Part shown: piece after piece, positions 18,194 to 28,026 of the stretch | How positions within the stretch are numbered: the stretch's first letter is position 1 | How the letters are laid out: every line of letters begins with the position of its first letter | From: Microbacterium paulum | GTDB lineage: Bacteria > Actinomycetota > Actinomycetes > Actinomycetales > Microbacteriaceae | Direction: 5' to 3' | Length of the DNA stretch: 35,736 nucleotides | NCBI RefSeq assembly: GCF_015707995.1 | Contig: NZ_JAAGRY010000034.1 | Location: 1-35,736, forward strand | Notes under the pieces: generated by a model | Database searches by the model: none | Seen by the model: the letters and a program-made list of their open reading frames with translations, nothing else | What the model was told of the DNA's origin: nothing | Translations under genes and position numbers: made by a program

Positions 18194-18952
18194 TTACTCG
18201 TCGTCTTCGAGCTCGGCCTGCACCTCGGCGGTGAGGTCGAAGTTGCTGAACACGTTCTGCACGTCGTCGCTGTCTTCGAGCGCGTCGATCAGGCGGAAGA
18301 CCTTGCGCGCCGTGTCGGCGTCGATCTCGACCTTGAGGTTCGGCACGAACTCGACGTCGGCCGATTCGTACTCGATGCCAGCCTCTTGCAGGGCGGAGCG
18401 CACCGGCACGAGGTCGGTGGCCTCGGTGATGACCTCGAAGCCCTCGGCGTGCGGCTCGACCTCTTCCGCGCCCGCCTCGAGCACCGCGAGCATGACGTCG
18501 TCTTCGCTCGTCCCCTCGCCCGAGACGACGATGACGCCCTTGCGGGTGAAGTTGTAGGCCACCGACCCGGGGTCGGCGAGCGTGCCGCCGTTGCGGCTGA
18601 GCGCCGTCCGCACCTCGGCGGCGGCGCGGTTCTTGTTGTCGGTCAGACACTCGATCATGAGCGCGACGCCATTGGGCCCGTAGCCTTCGTACATGATCGA
18701 GGTGTACTCGACCGACTCGCCGCCGATGCCGGCGCCGCGCTTGATCGCGCGGTCGATGTTGTCTTTGGGCACCGAGGTCTTCTTGGCCTTCAGTACGGCG
18801 TCGTAGAGCGTGGGGTTGCCGGAGAGGTCGGCACCGCCGAGCTTGGCGGCGACTTCGATGTTCTTGATGAGCTTCGCCCACGACTTGGCGCGGCGGGAGT
18901 CGATGACCGCCTTCTTGTGCTTGGTCGTGGCCCATTTGGAGTGTCCGGACAT
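18194..18952 (-). CDS. YebC/PmpR family DNA-binding regulatory protein
   Basis: 252 residues. Begins with the family hallmark [21 protein letters not shown], and continues with the three-domain YebC fold ([48 protein letters not shown]). Some members regulate transcription; YebC2-type members have been linked to translation of proline stretches, and which role applies here cannot be told from sequence. GGAGG stands only two bases before the ATG at 18952, and TAAACT lies seven bases before it, so either leaderless or Shine-Dalgarno initiation is possible. Lies directly upstream of ruvC, a widely conserved pair. Confidence 0.97.
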   Translation of the reverse strand: MSGHSKWATTKHKKAVIDSRRAKSWAKLIKNIEVAAKLGGADLSGNPTLYDAVLKAKKTSVPKDNIDRAIKRGAGIGGESVEYTSIMYEGYGPNGVALMIECLTDNKNRAAAEVRTALSRNGGTLADPGSVAYNFTRKGVIVVSGEGTSEDDVMLAVLEAGAEEVEPHAEGFEVITEATDLVPVRSALQEAGIEYESADVEFVPNLKVEIDADTARKVFRLIDALEDSDDVQNVFSNFDLTAEVQAELEDDE

Positions 18953-18988
18953 AACCTCCAGTTTACGGCGCCGCGAGGCGCTGCATCA

Positions 18989-19522
18989 TCAAGCGACGAT
19001 CTTCGCCAGGGTGCGGAGATTCCGCGTGGTCGTCGTCTGCCGATACGCGGGCCTCGCGAGCACCCGCGCGAACGGGCTGTCGATGCTGCGTCCCTTCTCG
19101 ACGCTCCAGTACACGACGCCGAATCCGGCGGAGGTCGGGTCTTCGACGGGATCGAGCGGGGCCGCGGCATCCATCAACGCATCGCGCACGCCGGTGTCGG
19201 CGCAGAACACGACGTAGGGCTGCCGGGCGTCGTCGTCCGCGTCGAACGGAAACGCGTCGAGCGCCGTCGCGAGCTCATCGAGGGTGACCAGCACGATCCA
19301 TGCGTCGTAGCCGAACCGGTCGCGAAGGGCCGCCTCGATGCGCGATTTCAGCGCGGCACGGCCGGGCACCTCGACATCCGCCTCGAACCGCACGTTGCCG
19401 CTCGCCAGCACGGTTCTCACCTGCGTCACCCCGAGGTCGCCGAAGAGCGCCGCGAGGTCGGCGTTGCGGATCCGGATGCCGCCCACATTCACTCCGCGCA
19501 GCAGCGCGACCCAGGTCGTCAT
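18989..19522 (-). CDS. DUF1697 domain-containing protein
   Basis: 177 residues. The opening MTTWVALLRGVNVGGIR followed by DLAALFGDLGVTQVRTVLASGNVRFEAD is the DUF1697 signature. The family is small, soluble and of unknown function. The last residues (RNLRTLAKIVA) match the conserved C-terminal motif of the family. Start ATG at 19522 follows a -10-like TAACGT by exactly six bases, so it may be a leaderless gene. It sits between pdxT (9 bases away) and yebC in a series that otherwise holds well-known genes; it may be a later arrival. Confidence 0.9.
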   Translation of the reverse strand: MTTWVALLRGVNVGGIRIRNADLAALFGDLGVTQVRTVLASGNVRFEADVEVPGRAALKSRIEAALRDRFGYDAWIVLVTLDELATALDAFPFDADDDARQPYVVFCADTGVRDALMDAAAPLDPVEDPTSAGFGVVYWSVEKGRSIDSPFARVLARPAYRQTTTTRNLRTLAKIVA

Positions 19523-19528
19523 GACCGC

Positions 19529-19534
19529 ACGTTA
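19529..19534 (-). promoter_or_regulatory. -10 element for leaderless DUF1697 gene
   Basis: TAACGT on the minus strand, six bases before the ATG at 19522. It overlaps the TAA stop codon of pdxT. Confidence 0.45.
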
Positions 19535-20155
19535 GCGCGCACCGCCGACACGGCGCTCGGCGATGCGCTCGAGGAGCAGCTCGTGAAAACGTGTGTCGCC
19601 CGAGACCTCGGGGTGGAAAGCCGTCGCGAGCAGATCGCCCCGAGCGACCGCGACGATGCCGCCGCCCACCGCAGGCGGCAGTGTCGCCAGCACCCGCACC
19701 GCGGCGGATGCCTCGACCACGAGCGGCGCGCGGATGAACGCGGCGTGCACGGGCGGGTCGAATCGCGGCTCGGACCCGGGCGCGACGAGGTCGGTCTCGA
19801 ACGACTCGATCTGCCCCCCGAAGGCGTTCCGGCGGACCGTGATGTCGAGGCCGCCGAACGTCTGCTGCCCCGCGATCGGGTTCTCGAGGCGATCGGCCAG
19901 CAGGATCAGTCCCGCACAGGTGCCGTACACCGGCAGCCCGCCGGCGATGGCGTCGCGGATCGGTTCCCGCATCTCGAACGCGCGCGACAGCTTGTCGATG
20001 ACGCTCGATTCGCCGCCGGGGAGCACGAGGCCGTCGATGGATGCCAGGTCGCCGGGCCGGCGCACGAGCGTCACCTCTGCCCCGAGCGCCGTCAGCACTC
20101 GCGCATGCTCGCGCACGTCGCCCTGCAGGGCGAGCACCCCGACCCGCGCGGTCAT
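19532..20155 (-). CDS. pdxT: pyridoxal 5'-phosphate synthase glutaminase subunit
   Basis: 207 residues. Releases ammonia from glutamine and passes it to PdxS for PLP synthesis. Class I glutamine amidotransferase triad: C80 (YGTCAGLILL), H181 and E183 (AFHPE). The oxyanion region PGGESS is at 47-52. ATG at 20155 is chosen because GGGGAG lies just upstream; a GTG at 20173 would extend into the end of pdxS. It starts 14 bases after the pdxS stop, so the two subunits are translated from one message. Confidence 0.97.
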   Translation of the reverse strand: MTARVGVLALQGDVREHARVLTALGAEVTLVRRPGDLASIDGLVLPGGESSVIDKLSRAFEMREPIRDAIAGGLPVYGTCAGLILLADRLENPIAGQQTFGGLDITVRRNAFGGQIESFETDLVAPGSEPRFDPPVHAAFIRAPLVVEASAAVRVLATLPPAVGGGIVAVARGDLLATAFHPEVSGDTRFHELLLERIAERRVGGAR

Positions 20156-20169
20156 GGCATCTCCCCGCG

Positions 20170-21060
20170 TCACCAGCCGCGCTCGGCCAGCCGGTGCGGC
20201 GCGGGCAGGTCGGCGACGTTGATGCCGACCATCGCCTCGCCGAGGCCGCGCGAGACGTCGGCGACGACCTTCGGGTCGTCGAAGAACGTCGTCGCCTTCA
20301 CGATCGCCGCGGCGCGCGCGGCGGGGTCGCCGCTCTTGAAGATACCCGAACCGACGAATACGCCGTCGGCGCCGAGCTGCATCATGAGCGCGGCATCGGC
20401 CGGGGTCGCGACACCACCCGCGACGAACATGACGACCGGCAACGCGCCCGTCGCGGCGACTTCGGCGACGAGCTCGTAGGGCGCCTGCAGCTCTTTTGCC
20501 GCAACGTAGAGTTCGTCTTTCGGCAGCGCCGAAAGACGCGCGATCTCGCCGCGGATGGTGCGGATGTGCTTCATCGCCTCGGAGACGTCACCCGTGCCCG
20601 CCTCTCCCTTCGAGCGGATCATCGCCGCACCTTCGGTGATGCGCCGCAGCGCCTCGCCGAGATTCGTGGCGCCGCAGACAAAGGGCACCGTGAAGCCCCA
20701 CTTGTCGATGTGGTTGACGTAGTCGGCGGGCGAGAGCACCTCGGACTCGTCGATGTAGTCGACGCCGAGTTCCTGCAGCACCTGCGCCTCGACGAAGTGG
20801 CCGATCCGCGCCTTCGCCATCACCGGGATCGACACGGCCGCGATGATCCCGTCGATCATGTCGGGGTCACTCATGCGCGACACACCGCCCTGAGCCCGGA
20901 TGTCGGCGGGAACGCGCTCGAGCGCCATGACGGCGACCGCCCCGGCATCCTCGGCGATCTTCGCCTGGTCGGGGGTGACGACGTCCATGATGACGCCGCC
21001 TTTGAGCATCTCGGCGAGGCCGCGCTTGACGCGCGACGAACCAGTGGTGGGAGCAGACAT
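20170..21060 (-). CDS. pdxS: pyridoxal 5'-phosphate synthase lyase subunit
   Basis: 296 residues. Builds PLP from ribose 5-phosphate, glyceraldehyde 3-phosphate and ammonia. Highly conserved (beta/alpha)8 barrel: [17 protein letters not shown] near the start, K83 in [15 protein letters not shown] as the probable ribose 5-phosphate lysine, and the loop [17 protein letters not shown] with the second lysine. Start ATG at 21060 has AAAGAGG upstream; a GTG at 21075 is a weaker choice. It is divergent from pdxR, the likely regulator. Confidence 0.98.
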   Translation of the reverse strand: MSAPTTGSSRVKRGLAEMLKGGVIMDVVTPDQAKIAEDAGAVAVMALERVPADIRAQGGVSRMSDPDMIDGIIAAVSIPVMAKARIGHFVEAQVLQELGVDYIDESEVLSPADYVNHIDKWGFTVPFVCGATNLGEALRRITEGAAMIRSKGEAGTGDVSEAMKHIRTIRGEIARLSALPKDELYVAAKELQAPYELVAEVAATGALPVVMFVAGGVATPADAALMMQLGADGVFVGSGIFKSGDPAARAAAIVKATTFFDDPKVVADVSRGLGEAMVGINVADLPAPHRLAERGW

Positions 21061-21082
21061 GGATGCCTCTTTCACAGCAGCG

Positions 21083-21126
21083 AGTATGACCTAGGCCAAA
21101 AGCTAGCATGGCCCGTCACATAAGCT
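21083..21126. promoter_or_regulatory. pdxS/pdxR divergent promoter and candidate PdxR site
   Basis: On the minus strand CATACT (21083-21088) is a -10 for pdxS. Just upstream lie two related elements in the same orientation, CTAGGCCA (21091-21098) and CTAGCATGGCC (21103-21113), 12 bases apart, where a MocR-type activator would bind. On the plus strand TAAGCT (21121-21126) ends six bases before the pdxR ATG, so pdxR may be leaderless and would share the same operator. Confidence 0.5.
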
Positions 21127-21132
21127 GGACAC

Positions 21133-22572
21133 ATGACCGCTGCTGCCGCCGCCGCGCCGGCTGCGCCCGCCCTGCAGACGCTCTCGGGCCGCACGGCCGT
21201 CGAGATCGCCGAGAGTGTGCGCGAGCTCGCCGAGCGCGGGCTGCTGTCGGCGGGAGACACGCTGCCATCGGTTCGTGCACTGGCCGAACAGCTCGGCATC
21301 AACCGCAACACGGTCGTCGCGGCCTATCGCCAGCTCGCTCAGGCCGGCATCGTGGAGTCGCGCGGTCGCGCCGGTACCCGGCTCGCGGCGGTGGGTCGGA
21401 TGCCGCAAGAGGGTTTCTCCGCGGGCAGCGTGCTGCGCGATGTCGGCACCGGCAACCCCGACCCGGCGTTCATCCCCGACCCCGCTCGCGCGCTCGGCCG
21501 CGCCACCGGACACCCCGTGCTGTACGGCGAACCGGTCATCGATCCCGAGCTCGCCGCGTGGGCCACCGCCTGGATGTGCGAGGCGGCGGGCGACGAGCGC
21601 CCCTTCGGGCTCACGATCACGGGGGGCGCGTCCGACGCGATCGACCGCTTGCTCTCGCAGGCACTCACCCGCGAAGACGCCGTCGCCCTCGAAGACCCGT
21701 GCTTCCTGTCGAGCCTGAACACGGTGCGCCTCGGCGGCTACCGCCCCGTGGCGGTTCCGGTCGACGACGAGGGCATGACCGTCGCGGGGCTCGAGGCCGC
21801 GCTCGATGCGGGCGTCCGCGCGGTCGTCTGCACGCCGCGCGCGCAGAACCCGACCGGCGCGAGCCTCTCGGCGGGCCGCGCGGCCGAGCTGCGTGCGGTG
21901 CTCGCCCGGCATCCGTATGTGCTCGTCATCGAAGACGACCACTTCTCGTTGCTGTCACCGTCGCCCTATCACTCGGTGATCGGGCCGCAGCACCGACGCT
22001 GGGCGCTCGTGCGCTCGGTCTCGAAGTTCCTCGGACCCGACATGTGCCTCGCGGTCGCGGCATCCGACCCCGACACCGCCGCCCGTCTCGCGCTGCGACT
22101 GAGCCCCGGCACCACCTGGGTGAGCCACCTGCTGCAGCGCCTCGCCGTGGCGATGCTGACCGACGACGGTGTGATGGCGCAGATCGGCGCTGCCGGAGCG
22201 CACTACGCAGAGCGAAACGCCGCGTTCGTGGAGCAGCTGAACGCCGCGGGAGTGCCCGCGCGCACCGGCGACGGCCTCAGCCTCTGGGTCGATGTCGCGG
22301 CGCCGGCGCGCCTCGTCGCAGAGCAACTCATGCGGCGCGGCTGGCTCGCGCGCGTCGGCGACGAGTTCGTGCTCGCGGGCGCTGCGCCGTCCCACCATCT
22401 GCGCCTCACCGTGCACGATCTCGACGACGCCGACGCGGCACGGCTCGTCGCCGACCTCACCGCCGCCGCGGCGGCCGCGCGTTCCGCCGACGTCGACGGC
22501 ACAGGCATCCGCCTCACCGAGAACTCCCCCTCCGAATCACGCACTCCCGAAAGCAGGGCCGTACCGCAATGA
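21133..22572 (+). CDS. pdxR: MocR-type PLP-dependent transcriptional regulator PdxR
   Basis: 479 residues. A GntR-like winged helix (about residues 15-85: LSAGDTLPSVRALAEQLGINRNT, then VVAAYRQLAQAGIVESRGR) is joined to an aminotransferase class I fold (residues about 105-455). K298 in SVSKFLGPDM should bind PLP, and NPTG (239-242) and the ED pair near 268 are also present. In related bacteria PdxR activates pdxST when PLP is low and usually represses itself. Divergence from pdxS and overlap with pdxY support the same role here. ATG at 21133 has no Shine-Dalgarno sequence. The last 25 residues form a Ser/Pro-rich tail. Confidence 0.92.
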   Translation: MTAAAAAAPAAPALQTLSGRTAVEIAESVRELAERGLLSAGDTLPSVRALAEQLGINRNTVVAAYRQLAQAGIVESRGRAGTRLAAVGRMPQEGFSAGSVLRDVGTGNPDPAFIPDPARALGRATGHPVLYGEPVIDPELAAWATAWMCEAAGDERPFGLTITGGASDAIDRLLSQALTREDAVALEDPCFLSSLNTVRLGGYRPVAVPVDDEGMTVAGLEAALDAGVRAVVCTPRAQNPTGASLSAGRAAELRAVLARHPYVLVIEDDHFSLLSPSPYHSVIGPQHRRWALVRSVSKFLGPDMCLAVAASDPDTAARLALRLSPGTTWVSHLLQRLAVAMLTDDGVMAQIGAAGAHYAERNAAFVEQLNAAGVPARTGDGLSLWVDVAAPARLVAEQLMRRGWLARVGDEFVLAGAAPSHHLRLTVHDLDDADAARLVADLTAAAAAARSADVDGTGIRLTENSPSESRTPESRAVPQ

Positions 22573-23435
22573 AGATCCTGTCCATCCAGTCCGCCGTCGC
22601 CTACGGTCACGTCGGCAATTCGGCCGCCGTCTTCCCGCTGCAGCGCATCGGCGTCGAGGTGCTCCCCGTCTACACGGTGAACTTCTCGAACCACACCGGT
22701 TACGGCGCGTGGCGCGGCCCGCTGATCTCGCCCGACGATGTTCACGAGGTGATCCTCGGCATCGAGGAGCGCGGGGTCTTCGGCGAGATCGACGTCGTGC
22801 TCTCGGGCTACCAGGGCAGCGACGGCATCGGCGACGTGATCCTCGACGCCGTCGCGCGCGTGAAAGCGGCGAACCCCGCCGCCGTGTACGCGTGCGACCC
22901 CGTCATGGGCAACGCGAAGAGCGGATGCTTCGTCGCGCCGGCGATCCCGGTGCTGCTGCGCGAGCGCGTGGTGCCGGCCGCCGACATCATCACCCCGAAC
23001 CAGTTCGAGCTGGGCTTTCTCACCGAGACCGAGCCGTCTGACCTCGACTCGACGCTCGCCTCGGTCGATGCCGCGCGGGCGATGGGTCCGACGACGGTGC
23101 TCGTCACGAGTGTCGAGCGACCCGACCGGCCCGTGCTCGACGACGGCCGGGGCACGATCGAGATGCTCGCCGTCGACGATGAGGGCGCCTGGATGGTGCA
23201 GACCCCGCACATCCCGATGAAGGCCAACGGATCGGGCGACGTCACGGCCGCCCTGTTTACGGCGCACTACCGGGCGAGCGGCGACGCGGCATCGGCCCTC
23301 GCGAAGACCGTGTCGAGCGTGTACGACCTGCTGCAGCTGACGTACGAGTCGGGCCAGCGCGAGCTGCAGCTCGTCGAGGCGCAGGAGTTCTACGCGCACC
23401 CGCGCGAGCAGTTCGCCGTCACCCGCGTGCGCTGA
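22569..23435 (+). CDS. pdxY: pyridoxal kinase
   Basis: 288 residues. Phosphorylates pyridoxal (B6 salvage) with ATP. Ribokinase-like fold: MKILSIQSAVAYGHVGNSAA at the start, TVNFSNHTGYGAWRG for the substrate side, YACDPVMGN, DIITPNQFELGFLTE, and the catalytic NGSGDVTAALF loop. The ATG overlaps the pdxR stop by four bases (ATGA), so regulator and kinase are co-translated. With pdxS-pdxT across the divergent promoter, this gives de novo and salvage PLP routes in one locus. Confidence 0.95.
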   Translation: MKILSIQSAVAYGHVGNSAAVFPLQRIGVEVLPVYTVNFSNHTGYGAWRGPLISPDDVHEVILGIEERGVFGEIDVVLSGYQGSDGIGDVILDAVARVKAANPAAVYACDPVMGNAKSGCFVAPAIPVLLRERVVPAADIITPNQFELGFLTETEPSDLDSTLASVDAARAMGPTTVLVTSVERPDRPVLDDGRGTIEMLAVDDEGAWMVQTPHIPMKANGSGDVTAALFTAHYRASGDAASALAKTVSSVYDLLQLTYESGQRELQLVEAQEFYAHPREQFAVTRVR

Positions 23436-23466
23436 GCGCAGCCCAACCCGCGCCCGCCCCACTCGC

Positions 23467-23524
23467 CGAAACGGCATGCAGCGCGCCACACGTCACCGCG
23501 TATGGCGCGCTGCATGCCGTTTCG
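23467..23524. terminator. perfect 22-bp inverted repeat between convergent genes
   Basis: CGAAACGGCATGCAGCGCGCCA at 23467-23488 (first 20 bases written elsewhere as its core) is exactly mirrored at 23503-23524, with a 14-base loop. It stands 31 bases after the pdxY stop and 22 before the stop of the HIT gene on the other strand, so it is probably a bidirectional terminator. The arms are long and GC-balanced for a plain terminator, so it may be a member of a dispersed repeat family. Confidence 0.7.
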
Positions 23525-23546
23525 CGTGAGAGGGTGTGGGCGCTGG

Positions 23547-24104
23547 TCACACGGGCCAGGCGGATGCCACGGTCTCGCGCACCTCGCCGAGCAGCTGCGG
23601 CAGGGCCTTGGTGCGGGCGATGATCGGGAAGAAGTTCGCGTCGCTCCCCCACCGCGGCACGATGTGCTGGTGCAGGTGCTCGTCGACGCCCGCCCCGGCG
23701 ACCGCGCCCTGGTTCATGCCGATGTTGAACCCGTCGCAGTTGCTCACCTGACGGAGCACCCGCATCGCGGTCTGGGTGATCTCGCCGATCTCGGCGACCT
23801 CTTGCGCGCTCGCCTGGTCGTACGTCGCGATGTGGCGGTACGGGCACACGAGCAGGTGCCCGGAGTTGTACGGGAAGAGGTTCAGCAGCGCATACGCGGT
23901 GACGCCGCGGTAGACGATCAGCCCGTCGGCATCCGTCTTCTGCGGCGCAGCGCAGAACGGGCATCCGTCGCCGCGGTTCACGTCGGCGCCGGCGTTGATG
24001 TAGACCATCCGGTGCGGGGTCCACAGCCGCTGGAACGCGTCGGGAACACCGGCGAAATCGCTCGCCTGCTCGAGGGGCGACTCGCCGGCATCCCCGATGG
24101 TCAC
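23547..24104 (-). CDS. HIT domain nucleotide hydrolase/phosphorylase
   Basis: 185 residues. The histidine triad HLHQH (143-147, followed by IVPRW) gives the nucleotide-binding catalytic site, and a CPFC pair (C48, C51) with H91 probably holds a structural zinc. Proteins of this form in actinobacteria resemble Ap4A phosphorylases and hydrolases. Start GTG at 24104 overlaps the thrS stop (GTGA), so it is translated with thrS. Ap4A is a by-product of aminoacyl-tRNA synthetases, which makes the pairing with thrS sensible, but the substrate is inferred. Confidence 0.9.
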   Translation of the reverse strand: MTIGDAGESPLEQASDFAGVPDAFQRLWTPHRMVYINAGADVNRGDGCPFCAAPQKTDADGLIVYRGVTAYALLNLFPYNSGHLLVCPYRHIATYDQASAQEVAEIGEITQTAMRVLRQVSNCDGFNIGMNQGAVAGAGVDEHLHQHIVPRWGSDANFFPIIARTKALPQLLGEVRETVASAWPV

Positions 24105-26119
24105 GCCAGGTCCTCGGCCGTGTTGACGAGGGTGTGCGCTGCGATCGCCGCGACGATCTTCTCGATCGCCTCGTCGACCGGGATGCCGTTGGTCTGCGAC
24201 CCGTCACGGAAGCGGAACGACACCGTGCCCGCCGAGCGGTCCTGCTCGCCCGCGATCAGCTGCAGCGGCACCTTCTGCGTGGTGTGGGTGCGGATCTTCT
24301 TCGGCATGCGGTCATCGGAGTGGTCGACCTCGGCGCGCACGCCCGCGGCCCGCAGGCGCGCGACGACCTCGTCGAGGTAGGGCGCGAACTCGTCGGCGAC
24401 GGGGATGCCCACCACCTGCACAGGCGCGAGCCACACCGGGAACGCCCCCGCGTAGTGCTCGAGCAGGATCGCGAAGAAGCGCTCGACCGAGCCGAACAGC
24501 GCGCGGTGGATCATGACGGGGCGGTGCTTCTCGCCGTCGGGCCCGGTGTACTCGAGCTCGAAGCGCTCGGGCTGGTTGAAGTCGAGCTGGATCGTCGACA
24601 TTTGCCAGGTGCGACCGATCGCATCGCGCGCCTGCACCGAGATCTTCGGGCCGTAGAAGGCCGCTCCGCCGGGGTCGGGCACGAGCTCGAGACCCGATGC
24701 CTCCGCGACTTCGCGCAGCGTCTCGGTCGCTTCGGTCCAGAGGCGGTCGTCGCCGATGAACTTCGGGTTGCCGTCTTCCTTGGTCGACAGCTCCAGGTAG
24801 AAGTCGTTGAGGCCGTAGTCGCGCAGGGTCTGCAGCACGAAGTCGAGGCTGTGGGTGAGCTCTCCCTTGACCTGGTCGGCGGTCACGTAGATGTGGGTGT
24901 CGTCCTGGGTCATGCCGCGCACGCGCGTGAGACCCGACAGGGTGCCGCTCTTCTCGTAGCGGTACACCGACCCGAACTCCGACAGACGCAGCGGCAGCTC
25001 GCGGTACGAGCGCCCTCGCGAGCGGAAAATCAGGTTGTGGAACGGGCAGTTCATGGGCTTCAGGTAGTACTCCTGGCCCTCGCGGCTGACGTGCCCGTCG
25101 GCATCCACGACCTCGTCGAGCATCATCGGGGGGTACATGCCGTCGGCGTACCACTGCAGGTGACCGCTGGTCATGAAGAGGTCGCCCTTGGTGATGTGCG
25201 GGGTGTTGACGACCTCGTAGCCGGCCGCGAGCAGGCGCTCGCGCATGTAGCGCTCGATCTCGTAGCGGATGATTCCACCCTTGGGGTGGAAGACGCTCAG
25301 ACCGGGGCCGATCTCTTCGGGGAATGAGAACAGGTCGAGCTCTTTGCCGAGCTTGCGGTGGTCGCGCTTGGCGGCCTCCTCGAGGCGCTGCTGATAGGCG
25401 CGCAGTTCGTCTTTCGTCGCCCATGCGGTGCCGTAGATGCGCTGCAGCTGCGGGTTCTTCTCGCTGCCGCGCCAGTACGCGCCGGCGATGCGGGTGAGGT
25501 CCCAGCCGTTGCCCACGAGGCGCGTCGAGGGCACGTGCGGGCCGCGGCACAGATCGCGCCACGCGGTCTCGCCGTCGCGGGTGACGTTGTCGTAGATCGT
25601 CAGTTCGCCCGCACCGATCTCGGCCGACGCCCCTTCGGCCGCGTTCGCACCCGATCCGGGCCCGCCCGCGAGGTCGATGAGCTCGAGCTTGAACGGCTCG
25701 TCGGCCATCTCGGCGCGCGCCTCGTCCTCGCTCACGACGCGGCGGACGAACCGCTGGCCTTCGCGGACGATCCGCTCCATCTCCTTCTTGATCGCCTTGA
25801 GATCTTCGGGAGTGAACGGGTCGGCGACGCCGAAGTCGTAGTAGAAGCCGTCGGTGATCGGCGGGCCGATGCCGAGGTTCGCCTGCGGGCGGATGCGCTG
25901 CACGGCCTGAGCGAGCACGTGCGCGGTCGAGTGACGCAGGATCGACAGACCGTCGGGGCTCGACACGAGCACGGGCTCGACGGTGTCGCTCTCGGTGACG
26001 ACGGTGGCGAGGTCTTTCAACTCGCCATTCACGCGCAGAGCGATGACGGAGCGGTCGGGGAACAGGGCGAAACCGTCGGCGGGATAGGTCACGTCCGCCG
26101 CGGGTGAGACGTCGGTCAC
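24101..26119 (-). CDS. thrS: threonine--tRNA ligase
   Basis: 672 residues. TGS-like N-terminus ([21 protein letters not shown]), editing domain with the zinc HxxxH (HSTAH, 63-67), class II core with [13 protein letters not shown], the motif 2 region [23 protein letters not shown], motif 3 [18 protein letters not shown], and the anticodon-binding domain at the end. Start GTG at 26119 is chosen: GGAGA lies 9 bases upstream and homology starts here. The frame stays open upstream to 27385, but that stretch is the mirror of the permease gene on the other strand. Confidence 0.98.
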   Translation of the reverse strand: MTDVSPAADVTYPADGFALFPDRSVIALRVNGELKDLATVVTESDTVEPVLVSSPDGLSILRHSTAHVLAQAVQRIRPQANLGIGPPITDGFYYDFGVADPFTPEDLKAIKKEMERIVREGQRFVRRVVSEDEARAEMADEPFKLELIDLAGGPGSGANAAEGASAEIGAGELTIYDNVTRDGETAWRDLCRGPHVPSTRLVGNGWDLTRIAGAYWRGSEKNPQLQRIYGTAWATKDELRAYQQRLEEAAKRDHRKLGKELDLFSFPEEIGPGLSVFHPKGGIIRYEIERYMRERLLAAGYEVVNTPHITKGDLFMTSGHLQWYADGMYPPMMLDEVVDADGHVSREGQEYYLKPMNCPFHNLIFRSRGRSYRELPLRLSEFGSVYRYEKSGTLSGLTRVRGMTQDDTHIYVTADQVKGELTHSLDFVLQTLRDYGLNDFYLELSTKEDGNPKFIGDDRLWTEATETLREVAEASGLELVPDPGGAAFYGPKISVQARDAIGRTWQMSTIQLDFNQPERFELEYTGPDGEKHRPVMIHRALFGSVERFFAILLEHYAGAFPVWLAPVQVVGIPVADEFAPYLDEVVARLRAAGVRAEVDHSDDRMPKKIRTHTTQKVPLQLIAGEQDRSAGTVSFRFRDGSQTNGIPVDEAIEKIVAAIAAHTLVNTAEDLA

Positions 26120-26293
26120 AGGAAGGTCTCCAGAAGGTGGCTGAATGTCAGCGGATGGGTTCGGATGCTCAGCTTCGGGCGCACCGCGCCCTGCCCGCTC
26201 AGGCACCGGGCGTTCGCGCAGCGAAGGTGCGGCGAGAGTCCATACGGCGAGTCTATCGTCGCGGCACCCCGCGCGCCGATGGTGGAGTCCATG

Positions 26294-27457
26294 ATGGATG
26301 CCGTGAAGCTCGCCCTTGTCGGAGCCGTGCTGCTGCTCCTGGGCGGCGCGTCGATCGTGTTCGGAGCGTTGGCGCCGGCCGATGCCCTCGCGATCGCCGA
26401 CCGGGTCTGGCCGATCCTGCTGTTCGTCGTGGCGGTCACGATCGTCGCCGAACTCACCGCCGCGGCGGGCGTGTTCGACGTCGTCGCCGCGCGCCTCGCC
26501 CGGTGGTCGCGGGGGCGCACCCTCGTGCTGTGGCTGCTGATCGTGGCGTTCGCCGTGTTCGTGACCGCGTTCCTCTCGCTCGACACCACCGCCGTGCTGC
26601 TGACGCCCGTCGTCGTCGCGGTGGCGCGCGCGCACCGGCTGCCGCCGCTGCCGTTCGCGCTCGCGACGGTGTGGCTGGCGAACACGGCATCGCTCTTCCT
26701 GCCGATCTCGAACCTCACCAACCTGCTCGCCGCGCATCGGTTGGCCCACGAGGGCGACGCCCTGGCGTTCCTGGGGCTGCTCGGGCCGTCGGCGCTCGTC
26801 GCGGTGCTCGTGACGGTCGTGCTGCTCTGGCTGCTGCAGCGCCGGCACCTGCGCGGCCGGTTCGTGCTCGCACCGGCGCCCCGCGTGGCCGACCCGGTGC
26901 TGCTGCGCGTCACGGCGGGCGTGCTCGTGGTCATGCTTCCACTGCTCGTCGTCGGAGTTCCGCCCTGGATGCCGGCGCTCGCCGCCGCCCTCATCTTGAC
27001 GGCGGTGTTCGCGTGGCGCTCCCCCGGCGTGCTCACTCCTCAGCTCGTGCCGTGGCAGCTCGTCGTTTTCGCGTCGGGGCTCTTCCTCGCCGTCGGCGCC
27101 CTCGAAGCGTGGGGGTCGGGTGCGCTCCTCGCCGCGGCGATCGGCACCGGCGACGGCCTCGGTTCGCTCATGCAGGTCGCCGGCGTCGGGCTGCTGGCGG
27201 CCAACGCGATCAACAATCTGCCGGCGTACCTCGCGCTCGAATCCGTCGCCGATTCGCCGCCCCGCCTTGCGGCACTGCTCATCGGGGTCGGCGCCGGCCC
27301 GCTCATCACCCCGTGGGCGTCGCTGGCGACACTGCTGTGGCACGAACGGCTGCACGCGGTCGGCGTCGAAGTGCCGTGGCGGCACTACGTGATCTGGGGT
27401 CTCGTGGCAGCGCCCATCGTCGTCGCCGCCGCGGTCCTGCCGCTCGCCCTGCAGTGA
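26294..27457 (+). CDS. SLC13/ArsB-like ion transporter
   Basis: 387 residues, ten to twelve hydrophobic segments. The repeats of the IT superfamily are visible: [20 protein letters not shown] in the first half and [15 protein letters not shown] in the second, each with the pore-forming Thr/Asn-rich turn. This places it with SLC13, ArsB and NhaD-type carriers; the ion (anion such as arsenite or dicarboxylate, or sodium) cannot be read from sequence. ATG 26294 is preferred over 26291 because GGTGGAG is 6 bases away. Divergent from thrS and convergent with the ACT gene (18-base gap). Confidence 0.85.
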   Translation: MDAVKLALVGAVLLLLGGASIVFGALAPADALAIADRVWPILLFVVAVTIVAELTAAAGVFDVVAARLARWSRGRTLVLWLLIVAFAVFVTAFLSLDTTAVLLTPVVVAVARAHRLPPLPFALATVWLANTASLFLPISNLTNLLAAHRLAHEGDALAFLGLLGPSALVAVLVTVVLLWLLQRRHLRGRFVLAPAPRVADPVLLRVTAGVLVVMLPLLVVGVPPWMPALAAALILTAVFAWRSPGVLTPQLVPWQLVVFASGLFLAVGALEAWGSGALLAAAIGTGDGLGSLMQVAGVGLLAANAINNLPAYLALESVADSPPRLAALLIGVGAGPLITPWASLATLLWHERLHAVGVEVPWRHYVIWGLVAAPIVVAAAVLPLALQ

Positions 27458-27475
27458 GGCGTGAGCCTCGCGCGG

Positions 27476-28003
27476 TCAGCCGACGGTGAGGTCGACCGGG
27501 ATCTCACCCGCGAGTGCCTCGAGGGCCGCGGTGATGGCCTCGGCATCCACACCGCGCGGCACGCTCACCGACACGGATGCCTCGAACAGCGTGCCCCCGG
27601 CCATCGGAGCCTCGAGGGTGCGGCTGCGGAAGGCGTCGATCGAGAGCGCGTGCGCGGCGATCGCGGTCGTGACGTCACGGACGATGCCGGGTCGGTCGTT
27701 GCCGAGCACCGTGAAAGACAGGGTGTCGGGCCTGTCTGAGCCGGCCTCGTCGCTGGCGAGGGTCGAGCCGACGCCGCCGTGCACCGTGACGCGAAGCAGG
27801 CCGTCAAGGCTCTGCAACGCTCCGGTGAGCTCGTCGACGCGGTCATCGGGCACCGTGACGAGCACAATGCCCGCGAACGCACCGGCGAGTTCGGCGAGTT
27901 CGCTCTGCTCCCAGTTGCCGCCGGCGCCCGACACGGCCTGCGCGAGGGCGTTGACGAGTCCGGCACGATCGTCGCCGACGACGGTGAGCACGAGCTGGGC
28001 CAT
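27476..28003 (-). CDS. tandem ACT-domain protein, GcvR-like
   Basis: 175 residues with two ACT domains: residues 1-80 (LVLTVVGDDRAGLVNALAQAV, then GGNWEQSELAELAGAFAGIV) and residues 93-175 (LSFTVLGNDRPGIVRDVTTAI). The layout matches glycine cleavage repressor-like proteins, which bind amino acids and act without a DNA-binding domain of their own. The ligand is unknown, and no glycine cleavage genes are in the window. The ATG at 28003 follows TAGGCT by six bases, which suggests a leaderless message. Confidence 0.88.
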   Translation of the reverse strand: MAQLVLTVVGDDRAGLVNALAQAVSGAGGNWEQSELAELAGAFAGIVLVTVPDDRVDELTGALQSLDGLLRVTVHGGVGSTLASDEAGSDRPDTLSFTVLGNDRPGIVRDVTTAIAAHALSIDAFRSRTLEAPMAGGTLFEASVSVSVPRGVDAEAITAALEALAGEIPVDLTVG

Positions 28004-28009
28004 GCCAGG

Positions 28010-28015
28010 AGCCTA
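28010..28015 (-). promoter_or_regulatory. -10 element for leaderless ACT-domain gene
   Basis: TAGGCT on the minus strand, six bases before the ATG at 28003. CCTGGC fills the gap and is not a Shine-Dalgarno sequence. Confidence 0.5.
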
Positions 28016-28026
28016 GCGGGGCTGCG

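Noticed and set aside
26120..27385. Upstream extension of the thrS frame to a 1094-residue protein
   Set aside because: The extension is Arg/Gly/His-rich and is the mirror of the permease gene on the plus strand; ThrS homology, GTG 26119 and its Shine-Dalgarno sequence fix the start.
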